Assembly (NCBI GenBank): GCA_013054445.1
Contig: JAAMPI010000243.1
Location: 1 to 48,315, forward strand
DNA from: Cudoniella acicularis
Taxonomy: Eukaryota > Ascomycota > Leotiomycetes > Helotiales > Helotiaceae
Length of the DNA stretch: 48,315 bases
Direction: 5' to 3'
In this document: in pieces, positions 11,729-24,157 of the stretch
Layout: each line of letters begins with the position of its first letter
How positions within the stretch are numbered: position 1 is the first letter of the stretch
Program-made: the position numbers and the translations under genes
Notes under the pieces: model-generated
What the model was told of the DNA's origin: nothing
The model's database searches: none
Seen by the model: only the letters and a program-made list of their open reading frames with translations

Positions 11729-13149
11729 TTTATAGCGTTTGATGTTTTTCTGTTTTCTATATTCGTTTTATCTGTAACAGGACGAGCGACAAGAACGAAT
11801 GTGTTTTAAACAGTGTTGTACGAGGGGGAAGCAAGTTATTCACGACAAATTTCGTGATCTTCAACTGAGCAGCATGACACACTTGTGGGATAATCCGTAT
11901 CCATAAAAAGGCTCACGGCCAAAGACCTGAGCAAAATATTTCCCCAGAATCCGAGGTCTTGGCATCCATGTCGATAAACTCCAAATCTGGAATTCGGAGG
12001 CCCCTAATTCCCTCCTCACCGTCGCAATTTCTCCAGCTTTGGGACCCTTCACAAGTGCAAACGGATATTGCAATGTAACGTCCCGCGCCTGGTGCGCCTT
12101 TACACAGGGTCCATACGAGTTCTTCACGGCATCACCTGACAACCACATGGTGTGCGGGGTACAACAACCAACCGCAAGGCGAAACGTTGATTGGACCCTA
12201 AACAAAGAGGCTTGGGTTGTGGCTTGTCGGTTCCTGGGATAACTTTCAGCTTTCTCGTATTCGAAATTTTCTTTACATTTTAAGGGGTCAGTCCACGCTC
12301 ACTTGACGAAGACCATATCACAGAGGCATAGAAAAGAGAGGGCAAATCTGTTCGTATTTTTGAGAGTTGGGTTTTGTTGATGAAAACTGTACTGGAATAT
12401 CAAGCAATTGCGCTCCAGTCCCAGTGACCAGGTAGGTGGCGGTGGCTTGGTGCTGTAGCGAATTCTAGGCACCTGTCCGCCAACTTACAGCGTTTGATCG
12501 CTAATTGTGCAGCGACTCGCACGTCGGTGCAGCATCCCTAACAGGGCTCAAAAGTTCGGGGAGCAGCTTTCCCAACCGTTAATCGCGTGCCCAAAGCTTG
12601 ATTTGAAAGCTGCTGCCTAGAGAATTGGGGATCTCTCCGTTTCTCCTTTTCTTCTCCCTGTCTAGGTGTTGGTTCAATGAAGCTTGCTGGAGGCTCACAA
12701 TACGAAGTAGAGATCCTCTCAACCGTCGGGCATTCACTCCACCCTCTAGAAAACTTGAAAATTGTTAAATAACCACTGAATGAAAAAATAACCCCAATTT
12801 TTTCGATAAGATGAAAAGAAAATTTAAGATATACCTGAAATTTTCCCGAAAATATCCCACAGTAACATAATAATTATTTTCCAAAGTGTTGAAACTAAAC
12901 AGGTGATACATAAGGTCGTAAAGTCAAAGAAATAGTGAACTTTGTTGCGGTTATGTATGCGGACTAAACGGTAAACAGGATAGGCTTTAAAGGGAGATCA
13001 AACATACCTTGCAGTTGACGTTATGGGATATCCTGCCTTGGTTGAAAGCTGATGTGATGAGATGAGAACGAGTTGTAGTCGGCAAATATATATATACAGC
13101 TCATTCCTTTACAAACCCGGTCCGCTTTTCGATGAAAATTGAAAATCCA
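11729..13149. other. Intergenic region between wall-protein gene and transcription-factor gene
   Basis: About 1.4 kb. The first 200 bases are the promoter of the wall-protein gene. An open frame of 114 codons lies at 11861-12205 (-), but it has no motif, intron signals or familiar composition and is probably chance. The section 12740-12960 is AT-rich. No repeat or RNA gene recognised. Confidence 0.5.
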
Positions 13150-15811
13150 TCATTCAAATATGTCTTTGACTTCCATATTTCTAACAGCCTCATCAGCCAA
13201 CTCGATTTGATCTAAAATTCGGAAACTCCATTAGCGCATGTCTCCAGTTAAACCATCGAAACATACCTCTCATTCCACCAAGGGCTTCGTAAGCAATTGA
13301 GTAGTTCTTCAAAGCCTCGAGCACCATCCTTAGCGCATCTTGCAGCTGCCTAAGTAGCAGATCGGCTGGCGAGTCTCTCCCCTCGACCAGCCCTCTACAT
13401 CCCATAGCCCTCGTCTTGTAACACAACATAATGATCGCGTAACTACTCTGCATTGCGCAACAAGCAAAAACAGGAATCGTTCTTGGTATTTTCGTCCTAT
13501 CTTTGGTATGAGTAAAGATAGCCATCGGGTCGTTCGAGCACACAGGTTCGGGGTAGGGCAGGGACTGGAAGGAACGCGCAATGTTGAAAGCGGAGCGGAG
13601 GCAGACTTTGGCTGAGAAGTGGCTGCTGAACGGAAGCATTCCACAACCGATGGCAGCGGATTGTGAAACTGACGAATTGGAGAGGTCGACAACGGATTGG
13701 ATTTGATGGAATGTGCTGCTGCATGGGCACACAGGTGCGTTGGGCTTTTCGCTTGGAGTTGTGGTGTTCGGAACGGATTTGAGATCACAGTGCTTTTTTG
13801 TGAAGACAGGAATATCTTGGAATGCGCAGTATCGGTGAAGTTTTATCCTCGCACTATCGTCACGTTAGAGTGGAATTCCTCGGAGATGGTGCCACAGTAA
13901 TAGTCACCTATTCAATTTAATTCGTGCAATAGCCCTCAGTGCCTGAGATACTTTGAGCTCGGAAGGATCAAGAGAAACTGGAGGAAAGGATTCCAAGGAC
14001 CAGGTGTCAGCTTTGAGAACCAAAGGTTCGATGAGACCTTCGAGCTCAAGCATACGTTGCCAGATTACTGCCGTTACTGAGCCGGTTTTCATGGTCACGT
14101 CCAGATCTATCACGAATTGGGTGGCGGAAACAATAACTTGCTGTGCTTGCAAAAATACGGTCCATGCCTATGGAGAGAAAATCAGAATAGTGAAAGTGTT
14201 CGGAGAGAGGGAGACCATACCTCGGAGTCGGACAAGAAAGAGGGCCCCGGTGTAGTAAACCGTGGATCATAAAGAAGAACGGGAGGAGGCTACTAAAGTA
14301 TTAGAAATGGCTTTTTAGGTTGAAGCGGCGTCTTACTGAATTGCTGAGAATTGACCCTTGGCAAACGGTTATATACTAAATTGCAAATCAGATAAAGCAA
14401 CAGAATAGCTCCGGATTGGAAAAGTACCGTCATCCACCAAACTCTCCTATTTGCTTCTGCATAATAACTATCTTCGTTGGCCTTGGCATGTAATCCCAGA
14501 TTCAGTGCAGCATTCAAAGCCTGTCCTGCCCGGTTTCGCATCTTCGCAATATTTCCGCGTTGAGCATATTCGTAGCTACTAAGCAAAAGCAAAGCAATGA
14601 TGCTCTCGTTTTCAAGTGGGTTTTGTACATGAAATGGAGTTCGATCCAATGGATTTGGATCATTGCTCAGTGCTTCAGATGGCTGGGTGGTGGAATCAAC
14701 CAATTCTGACTCTATTTCGATGCTTTCAAATGCCGATTGGGCAAAAGCCTGTGCCTGCTCTCGGCGAAGGTGGACGGAATCTGTCCCTAAGGGGTCGGTA
14801 TCATCAGGATGAGGTATGAGTGTCAAGATAGCAGAAATGGCTAGGCTTAAAGGGGTTGAAGGCTCAAAGTCAGGAGCGCTCTGACTGCTGAAAAATGCAT
14901 CGGGGGATCGACGTGTCCCAAATTCCGGATTATCAACAACCTGATGAGGCTCTGGTGGTGGCAAAACAGGAAAGTACGGATGTATGTAGGTGTAATAGGC
15001 ACCAAGACTAGATCATTCACACTTGAAATCAGTATTTTGGCTGCAAGAATAATACGAGCAGCGAAAGCTCATACTACAAAAGACGACGTACGTATCTTGG
15101 TCATTTGCATAAACTCGAATAGCTGAGTATGAATGGTCACTCTCTGAGCAAGTCGCGGCAATATCTGAAGTTTCATATCCACTGTCGTGGCTCTCGTTCT
15201 GAGAATTGAAAATGGCGTCAAACATGAGGTCTGTATCATCAAGACACAAGTCAAGCTGTTTCAAACCTCCGCCGGGGAGTACCAGGGACAACGACTCAGC
15301 AAATGAAGCTATGTCGCCATGGTCAGCGTCGGCTTACAGCACATAAATCAAGAGGAAATCACCTTGGTTCAGCTCAGGTAGTATCGATAGGGAAACAGGG
15401 TTGAAATCATTGTTGTCTGACGATGGATCTGGTCTTGCTTCACCGAGAGACGAGGACCCTCGTTTCTTTCGTATTCGCGAGCCACCACGTCGGCTTTGAG
15501 TGTAAACGCAGACCTTACTTTTTGCGATGCACTTGTCACAGTGAGTAAGTTTGGGGAAATTCAAGTGCGGCAGGGGCTACACAAACACTTGTACATTCAG
15601 TCTTCCCATCACATTTCGTTCTTGAGGCGCGGCATTCCAGACAAGCCACCTTTACAGGAGGCACGGCAAACTTTTTTCTGGCCTTGGTCGGCTTGCTGTT
15701 GATACCGCCTCGAGCCCTATCATCTAAGTCAGGAGGGGGGTTATCAAAGTAAAAATTGCCTGCGTCATAATTGACACCAACATCAGTTGCGGCAGTGGAA
15801 TTGAAATCCAT
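13150..15811 (-). CDS. Zn2Cys6 fungal-type transcription factor, likely pathway regulator
   Basis: Eight exons: 15811-15587, 15531-15363, 15308-15092, 15007-14377, 14289-14221, 14167-13908, 13853-13267 and 13211-13150; 739 residues. The binuclear zinc cluster is complete, with Cys57, 60, 67, 73, 76 and 83 in the spacing C-x2-C-x6-C-x5-C-x2-C-x6-C, followed by a basic RRGGSRIRKKRG segment. An intron interrupts the finger exactly before Cys76. The middle-homology (fungal_trans) region starts at YYTYIHPYFPVLPPP and runs through RRVWWMTV and LLYDPRFTTPGPS. The gene is first in a run of four minus-strand genes. Two copies of the element shared by the neighbouring pathway promoters lie about 550-580 bp upstream of its ATG, which suggests it controls both itself and the pathway. 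The donor at 14376 is the least certain splice site. Confidence 0.9.
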
Positions 15812-16837
15812 CTTTCATAATGAAAGAGAAAAGAAACTGAAAGGAAGATGGCGCTTGCTCCATACATATGTGCCACACGAATTCGCATGTGGGTGGATGA
15901 AGATAAGGATCGGATGTGATGTAGCACACCCCTGCACACAGGGATCCGTATTATTGTACAGTAGTACGGTAGTACAGAGTAACTCCTACAGAGATGATCT
16001 CAAAGTCCTCGGATTTTTAGTTCGAGGAGCAGTTAAGAGTCTGAAGATGATGGAAGAAAATCTTTGTAATTCGTTGATTCTGTTCTACAAAAGGCCCCAC
16101 GTAGACCTTTTTCCTCGTCTTGTTGCCGAAAAATCCGCTGAGGGCGTTTATCCTCGTCGAGTTCGACGATTCGAGTCATGCAAATGGTGAAGCAAGCGTA
16201 GTAGGCAGGTGATATTGGTGAATTCTGCGTTTGCTCTACGTGCGGGTCGGATACTGCGATTCGTACGAATGTTGGCGATTCTCCCCTGATTTTTTCAGCT
16301 TCTCGTGGCGCTCTACCTTGCGCACTTTATGAGTTGGCAGAACTGCTTCGCGCTGCCGTTCGGGATTTGAATGAGTTTTCGGGATTTGAACGCATCTCCA
16401 AGCTATAATCACGTGGTTATTGCCTCATTAGGTTAGCCGATCTGCATACCCGAAGTTAATCCCGAGGTCCGGATCCGAGATTCTTCGCAACACTCTCTTT
16501 TTTTTCTTCAGCCATCCACCTCCACCTCCAGCCTATCCCAACGCCTATCCGAGTTCTCCGTGTCACAGTTCGCGACGTCTTTCGATGCCAGCAAGGCATC
16601 GAAGAAGTTACGGACGGCCCTATCAACCTTAGCACATCCGGGACACAAGATGGATGTGCGACAAATTGAATTATGTTGTGTGAGCATGAGCTCTCAGGTG
16701 AGCTGTCTGTGGAATACAAAGACATAGCAATGCTTCCAACGTCATGTGGGCTGAACAACGCACCACCACCTGAAAACGAGGAAATCTATTTCGAGGCACG
16801 AGAGATCTATTTCAGCCATCAGTATTAATGTCAACAA
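15812..16837. other. Promoter region of the regulator and 3' flank of the sulfhydrylase-like gene
   Basis: About 1 kb without a gene. It holds the regulator's promoter, including the tandem element at 16359-16390, and the terminator region of the OAH sulfhydrylase-like gene. A short frame at 16456-16758 (-) is not convincing. Confidence 0.6.
16359..16390 (+). promoter_or_regulatory. Tandem pathway element, two perfect copies (regulator promoter)
   Basis: TTCGGGATTTGAA occurs at 16359-16371 and again at 16378-16390, same orientation, start-to-start spacing 19 bp. The pair sits about 550-580 bp upstream of the Zn2Cys6 regulator's ATG. The same 13-mer or a one-to-two-base variant is present in the promoters of the other four genes of the block, so this is the best candidate for the regulator's own binding site. 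That match is an inference; Zn2Cys6 proteins usually bind CGG-type triplets, and CGG is present. Confidence 0.7.
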
Positions 16838-18308
16838 TTACGACTTGACCACCTTAATTCCATTCGCTGCCTTCAACCCTGCGCCGTCAAATGCCTGCTG
16901 GAAATCGTGGATGATGTCGTCAATATGCTCGAGTCCCAAGCTGACCCGGATAAGATCCGGCGTCACACCGGCCTGGATTTTCTCCTCGTCAGGCAATTGC
17001 TGATGGGTTGTTCTCCAAGGATGAATAATCAGCGTCTTCGCATCGCCGACGTTTGCGAGATGGCTGCACAGCTTCAGGTTATCCACAACAGCGCTAACCT
17101 CATCGATATTACCCGCAACCCCAAATGTTAGCACCCCTCCGAATCCGTTCTTCAGGTTCTTGCTGGCATATTCATGGTCGGGGTGAGACTTCAATCCTGG
17201 GTACAACACCCAGCTAACAAGTGGGTGTGCTTCGAGCCATTCTGCGAAAGCCAGAGCATTTTTGTTGTGTCTCTCGCCGCGCAGACTGAGAGTCTCGAGT
17301 CCCATGAGGAATAGCCAGGCGTTAAAAGGGCTCATGCATGGACCAAGATCTCGCATGGCGTCCATCCGCAGCTTCGCCGCGAGTGCTTTGAAGCCATACG
17401 CGTCCCAAAACTTCATGCCGTGGTATCCATCTGCCACTTCCGTAAAGCCTGGGAATTTGCCGCTTTTCGACCAGTCAAACTTTCCTCCATCAATGACGAT
17501 GCCTCCCATCGAAGTCCCATGTCCACCAATCCATTTTGTTGCACTGTGGGTGATAATATCAGCACCAAGAGAGAATGGTCTTTGGACGTAGCCTCCCATC
17601 CCAAAAGTGTTGTCGCATATCAAAGGGATTCCAGCATCGTGAGCCACCTTCGCTATTGCTGCAATATCAGGAACATTGTGTTTCGGGTTTCCAATTGTCT
17701 CGATATACACGGCCCGGGTATTCTCGTCAATTGCAGCCGCAATAGCTTTAGGATCTTGTCCTTCGACCCACTTGACCTTAATGCCGAACTTCTTCAAATA
17801 GACCCTGAATTGGTTGTAAGTACCACCGTATAACCAACTGGTGCTAACAAAGTTGGAGCCAGCTTCCATGCATGAAGTGATGGCCATGAACTACTCTAGT
17901 CAGAAGACTTCAAATTGATTCCCCAAAGATGGGCGCATACCTGAGCTGCGTGTCCAGATGCCGTAGCAACTGCGCCCACGCCTCCTTCTAGCATCGTCAT
18001 CCTCTGTTCAAATACAGAGATGGTCGGGTTTCCCATTCTCGTATAGACATATCCGTCCTTTGCCCAGGCAAATTTACTTGCTCCGTCTGCAGCGTCCATG
18101 AAGTTATATGAGCATGTCTGAAAGAGAGGTACGGCTCGAGAGCCGTTGGTTGGATCTGGTTCTTGTCCGGCATGAAGTTGAAGTGTGTCAAACTCAGGTT
18201 CTCTACATAATCATGGTAAGCATTGATGCCATCAAAGTGTGCTGCTCATTTGAACGGTATTTGAATTACTTACTTAGTCACCCCTCTAAGAGATCCGGAT
18301 GCAGGCAT
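16838..18308 (-). CDS. O-acetylhomoserine sulfhydrylase-like PLP enzyme (Met17/FUB7 type)
   Basis: Cys/Met-metabolism PLP enzyme of 449 residues, full length for the family. Exons: 18308-18274, 18202-17941 and 17890-16838. It uses O-acetyl-L-homoserine and replaces acetate at C-gamma: with sulfide it would make homocysteine; with carbon or other nucleophiles it would make non-protein amino acids, as shown for Fub7 and CndF relatives. Visible signatures: N-terminal [13 protein letters not shown], the [11 protein letters not shown] region, [10 protein letters not shown], and the PLP lysine Lys218 in [11 protein letters not shown]. The tail matches housekeeping Met17 proteins, so sequence alone does not tell primary from secondary metabolism; the neighbours (own aspartokinase, acetyltransferase, regulator, shared promoter element) favour a dedicated role. 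Start chosen because the 35-nt first exon splices perfectly into the family N-terminus. Confidence 0.93.
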
Positions 18309-18598
18309 TGTGGGAGTCTCTGATTGACGAGATCGATTTCGATTTTGAAGAGTGAAGATGAAGCTTTGTGTTTGTGGGATAGTGTCTTCCACTGAGTAAA
18401 GGATATATACCCATTTGAATTCTCATTATCGCGTTTAAAACCGCCTGATTCAAATGTGTGTGTGGCACCGCGTTGCAAAGATAAGGATCTCAAACACCGG
18501 TCGAGTGATTGGGTGATTCGATACTTAGCAAACACCGGTTCGTGAGCAAGCAGCTCCGTTCGCAACTCCCCGATCTGTGTAGATTTTGCCCAGTTGTG

Positions 18599-18611
18599 CT
18601 CAAATCCCGAA
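18599..18611 (-). promoter_or_regulatory. Pathway element (sulfhydrylase-like gene promoter, proximal)
   Basis: CTCAAATCCCGAA, the reverse complement of TTCGGGATTTGAG, lies about 290 bp upstream of the sulfhydrylase-like ATG. It matches the shared 13-mer at 12 of 13 positions. Confidence 0.65.
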
Positions 18612-18622
18612 GATGACGCTAG

Positions 18623-18843
18623 CTACCGTATAGATTGTTGAGAGTCGGTTTGCGCTATACCTAATATAGAAAGGTAGTGAGTTCTTCGTTCAGTATAAAA
18701 ATGCAACCCTATCCCTAGAATACAGACAAAAAGATTAGTTAGACTACTGATTTTTCAATATCCCTAAATCTGTGGGTAATTTAGAACTTTTATCCTACGT
18801 ATTAGGTATAGCGCAAACCGACTCTCGTCAATCTCTACGGTAG
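18623..18843. repeat. MITE-like inverted repeat, 44-bp arms
   Basis: Left arm 18623-18666 and right arm 18800-18843 are reverse complements at 41 of 44 positions, with a non-coding, AT-rich loop of 133 bp. This is the form of a miniature inverted-repeat transposable element or a large hairpin. Homology between the two sides resumes outside the arms at the pathway elements (18599 and 18857), after a gap of several bases on the left. I see no clean target-site duplication. No second copy of the arms is present in the window, so mobility is unproven. Confidence 0.7.
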
Positions 18844-18844
18844 T

Positions 18845-18857
18845 CTCGGGATTTAAT
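18845..18857 (+). promoter_or_regulatory. Pathway element, weaker copy (sulfhydrylase-like gene promoter, distal)
   Basis: CTCGGGATTTAAT lies about 540 bp upstream of the sulfhydrylase-like ATG. It matches the 13-mer at 10 of 13 positions and mirrors the copy at 18599 across the inverted repeat. Confidence 0.5.
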
Positions 18858-19485
18858 ACCCTACCGAGCCCCGTCCCCCACCCCCAACATGTCAATGGCG
18901 AGTACATCACAAGGAGACACTGTATTTTCAAGCATCTGACGTTGTTTTATGGGTCTACTCTGTAATAAGAAGTTTGGTTACTTTTGGAGTGCTCGGAAAG
19001 CGCCGGACTCCAAATTGCGGTTCCCTAATTTCAAGTTTCTGTCAAGTCTATCAGGTGACGACAATTTCTGAAGGAAGAATTGTGTTGAGTAGTATTACGC
19101 ATGAAAGTATTTCTTTTCATTGGATAAAATTCGTTCGAAATAGCATTCGGAGATTTTCTTTTACGTATCTACTCGACGGGGGATTTCCTGAGTGCCAAGC
19201 CCCTATTGTTAATAATACTCCACAGTACCAAAATCACTCAGCTTTTTGAGCAGAAAGCACATCCAAGTTATTGAAGTCAAGAAGACTATTTATTACAACT
19301 CGTGTGAGTTACTATTGTACTGTGGGTATTTGTGAGCCATTCAGGGTTTTAATCCTTTGGATTCCTTCCTGGCACTCAGAAAAAAAACCCAACCGAATAG
19401 AAGCTAGTCGCAATTTCTAAACTTGAACTCCTTTGGCCCGACCCTCTGCTTGCATCACACGAAATAGCTCAATACAACCAAGGTC

Positions 19486-21703
19486 CTAATAAGTTATTAG
19501 CACTATCTGCTTTTGCCAAGCTATCATAGTGTTGTTACCTTTCATTAAGCTGTTCTGCACGATGGGAGTATGTGTCTTGTATTTTGGTATACCCAAGACA
19601 TTTTCATGAATGATGTCCATAGCCGTTTGAGTATCTTGGTTCCGTATCACCAATCTATGGAAGTATCCATGATAAATATGTTGGAATTTCAATGCGGGAG
19701 GGCGAAACCTACGAGATATTTATCTCACTTGCACCTTGGCCGATGAGATAAATATTGACCCCTCCACTGGCAAGCTTCGAGAAGATTTGACCTATCGGGT
19801 ATGTTAAAAGTGACTCGAATTCAGGGTTCAAGTTTGATGATTTTACCTGCAATACCAACCATATTTCTCATTTTGTGGCCAATGACCGACACAATTGCCA
19901 TATTCTGCGATACCTCCACCTAAGATATTGCTGGGTTAGTTCCAACAACACGATTTTAACATTGGATAAAAAGTGTATCTTCCTTACCTTTCCGCATTTA
20001 CCCAAGCTCTGTGTGAGTCGCTCAATATTCTCGAATTCGTCAAGTGACGAAATAGCCAAGCTCACTGACTGTTCGCTTGAGGTGATCAGGTCCGCAACAA
20101 TATTCAATTCATCAAGCTTCTGAAAAATCTGTGCTAGAAAGCCATGTGATTTTCTCTGTCGGTTCGATTGGATGTTTATGAGCAAGATAGAGTCTTTCGT
20201 AGTTAATGCCGTGGGGACCCGACGATTTTGGGATAATCCATAGTACCCATTTGCTTGCATGAACGAGGAAATCCCATCACCAGGCATAGCACTTTTGATA
20301 TTGGAGGTTATCGATTTTGAGCCAGTATTACTAACTTCGCTCGATTGTGAGGGGTATATGATAGTGCCGCTTCCTTCTGGATTTTTTACGTTCTTGATTC
20401 GAAGAGCGATGTTGGCGCTTCGGATTTGTTCCATTGTAAATGGGTGGATGACCTATAATAATCATCAATGGATTTTGCCATAATTTCCCCCACTATATCC
20501 CCTGGAAATGGAAAGACCCGCACTTGGAAAATGCTTACTTCGCTGCCATAGTAAGTGAGCTCCGAGGCCTCTTCAAGAGTCACTGTAGGTAACAGTTGAG
20601 CGGAAGGCACCTTTTTCGGATCTGCAGTAAATATTCCATCCACCTCTTTCCAAATCTGTAGTTCAGATGCAAATGTACCAACTGCACACATTGCGGCGCA
20701 GAGATCCGAGTAGCCACGTCCAACACTTTGAAGTATCGAGATTGGCATCATTCCAAAAAATCCTGGGACAAATGAGCAAAGAATTGTGAGAGTGGAATGA
20801 GTAAATATACCTGTCACGACCGGGACATTGTCACCACAGTCTTCTATACGTCTTCTAATATCTACCGCAAGTGCGTCAAAGAATCGGGGCCCTAGTTCCT
20901 CGTACGCCTTTCGTTGCTTGTACTTGTCTTTTGTGTATGCCTTTTGAACCAGGTCATCGAGGGTGACCAACTTTGCTTTGATGCCCTACAGACTGTTAGA
21001 TATCTTGATATGAGTTTTGTATCGTTTGAAATTGCACATACTTTGCTCATTAATGAGGCTACAACAACTCGGCACGCGAGCTTCTCCCCTGTGGCCACGA
21101 CTCTATCGTTAGACTTTCCTGAGAGTTCTCCTATTGTCTATATTTTGATCATAATATCAGCCTCCAAACTTTGAGTCCCAGTAGTGGGGTCGAACTGACC
21201 TGTGCTGCAACAAGAAAGCTCCTCAGTTGCTCGCAATCATCAATTATCCCTCCTTCAAGCTCCACAAAGATTTTCGCATGACGAACTGCATCAATTCCAA
21301 ATTGCATTACTCTGCTAGCTTTCAAGTGGTTGTCCTTAACCACATCAATCGTTTCATTTAATTGCTCATTTTTTGAAGATAACATCGCGTACTCAATGGC
21401 CTGAAGTAGCAAACTCGTTGTTCCTTGTGATTTGGAAGTTCCTGATATCGCTGAACAAACAACTGCGACATTGTTGGTTTCCAGATATTGGGGTATTATT
21501 GTCCCTGTGATTGTTTCGAGGAGCTTCCCTAGACTTGTTCCGCCGTATTTTTGGACGATCCAGGGCTTTTTGGAAAGGAGGAGGGGCATCTTTAGAACTG
21601 AATCAATGATTGCGGATGAAGGGGAAACTGTCGAAGTGGTTGAAACACATTTGGTTCTTTGTGGTGATATAAATAACCCTTGTTTGTTTTTATCGGCCTC
21701 CAT
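19486..21703 (-). CDS. Aspartokinase (aspartate 4-kinase), HOM3/FUB3 type
   Basis: Phosphorylates L-aspartate, the first step towards homoserine. Eight exons: 21703-21200, 21137-21042, 20985-20811, 20762-20539, 20452-19988, 19919-19847, 19791-19713 and 19654-19486; 594 residues, all in frame. Kinase signatures: KYGGTS (residues 52-57), VVCSAISGTSK, TGEKLACR (184-191), PVVTGFFG, VGRGYSDLCAA (272-282) and ELTYYGSEVIHPFTM. Two C-terminal ACT repeats follow (about 418-485 and 490-570; the second contains GQGASEINIS), usually the site of threonine feedback. A non-conserved Ser-rich insert lies at about 368-412, just before the first ACT repeat. An extra pathway-borne aspartokinase is also found in the fusaric acid cluster (FUB3). 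The promoter carries the shared element 65 bp upstream of the ATG. Whether feedback inhibition is relaxed cannot be told. Confidence 0.94.
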
Positions 21704-22149
21704 AAGTTTTAGAGGCCCTGTATAAAGTGGTTTTAACGAGGTTTCCGAGTTCGGTTTCTGAAGTTCGCTCGGGATTTGAATACAATGTCGTCTGATTTTT
21801 CATGTACCTCCGCATGAAGTGATTGCTATAGCTTGCTGCGGTACATCACATAGATTAGGAAACAGGGAAGTGTTCCAAGAGGGATTTCTAATCATTTCTA
21901 ATTCCCTCTTTTGTGAGGTCACTTTGCTTGTTGGAGGCCAGAATATCGTGCAAGCAGTATACCTTCAAGACCGATCAAAACACCTAGGAGGTGGTGACCA
22001 TGGAACTTTTTCTCACAGAAGCAAAAATTGTTCTCAGAAACCATCAAACAACTGGTTTGATTTCTTTTTGGTTTTGAATACTAATTCTAACCACAATTAT
22101 TTCACAATACTGGAATATCTTTAAAATACAAAACAATAGCTTTACATCA
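21704..22149. other. Aspartokinase promoter and acetyltransferase 3' flank
   Basis: A 446-bp gap between two minus-strand genes. It holds the aspartokinase promoter with the pathway element pair at 21750-21780, and AT-rich sequence next to the acetyltransferase stop. No gene. Confidence 0.6.
21750..21780 (+). promoter_or_regulatory. Pathway element pair (aspartokinase promoter)
   Basis: CTCGGGATTTGAA at 21768-21780 matches the 13-mer at 12 of 13 positions. A degenerate partner, TTCGGTTTCTGAA, lies at 21750-21762 in the same orientation, 18 bp start to start, close to the 19-bp spacing of the pair in the regulator promoter. The good copy ends 65 bp before the ATG. Confidence 0.65.
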
Positions 22150-23733
<1,584 letters not shown>

Positions 23734-24157
23734 CTGATGATTTTTAGTTAGCAAAAAAAAAAGAGCTTTCAGTGTTCCTGACTCTTTTTAGAAACAGGAG
23801 TTAGTCGAGGAGCCGGGTGTTTTTGGAGGTCTGGTGGTTTCAAGCCAAGAAACTTACCGTGACGTTGAGTGCTTCACTCGGATGATCAGTAAACCCACTA
23901 TTTTATCTTGCATTGTTTATTCTGATCGATTGGAGCATGGGGTATCTTACTTTCGGTGCTTAGAAGGCGTGGGGTAAAATTGCCGGTGTTCTTCGTGCAT
24001 ATCTCAGATCCTCATTTCAAATCCCGAAACAATCCGGTCGGGGTCTGAAATAGTGAGAGCAACACCTCCGAATTCCAAATTACAACGAAGGCGTCATCAA
24101 AAAGCAGTACGTTCTACCATATTTTCTCCTCTGTAAGAATTCCCGCAACTAATTACC
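23734..24157. promoter_or_regulatory. Divergent promoter, acetyltransferase / nitrilase
   Basis: A 424-bp gap between head-to-head genes. It contains the pathway element in inverted arrangement at 24016-24049, about 110-140 bp from the nitrilase ATG and 280-320 bp from the acetyltransferase ATG. A 10-A run lies at 23753-23762 next to the acetyltransferase start. A shared promoter of this kind would express both genes together. Confidence 0.65.
24016..24049. promoter_or_regulatory. Inverted pathway-element pair in the divergent promoter
   Basis: TTCAAATCCCGAA (24016-24028) is the exact reverse complement of the 13-mer. TCGGGGTCTGAA (24038-24049) is a degenerate copy in the opposite orientation (10 of 12 matches). 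The two face away from each other across nine bases, as might be expected for a dimeric regulator serving two divergent genes. Confidence 0.65.

Larger units (their letters stand above)
18309..19485. other. Promoter region of sulfhydrylase-like gene; 3' flank of aspartokinase gene
   Basis: About 1.2 kb with no coding sequence. It contains two copies of the pathway element (18599-18611 and 18845-18857) that bracket a 221-bp inverted-repeat structure (18623-18843). The rest (18860-19485) is plain AT-rich spacer and the aspartokinase terminator region. Confidence 0.6.

Noticed and set aside
11861..12205. 114-codon minus-strand frame
   Set aside because: No motif, no intron signals and unremarkable composition; it lies in the promoter region of the wall-protein gene.
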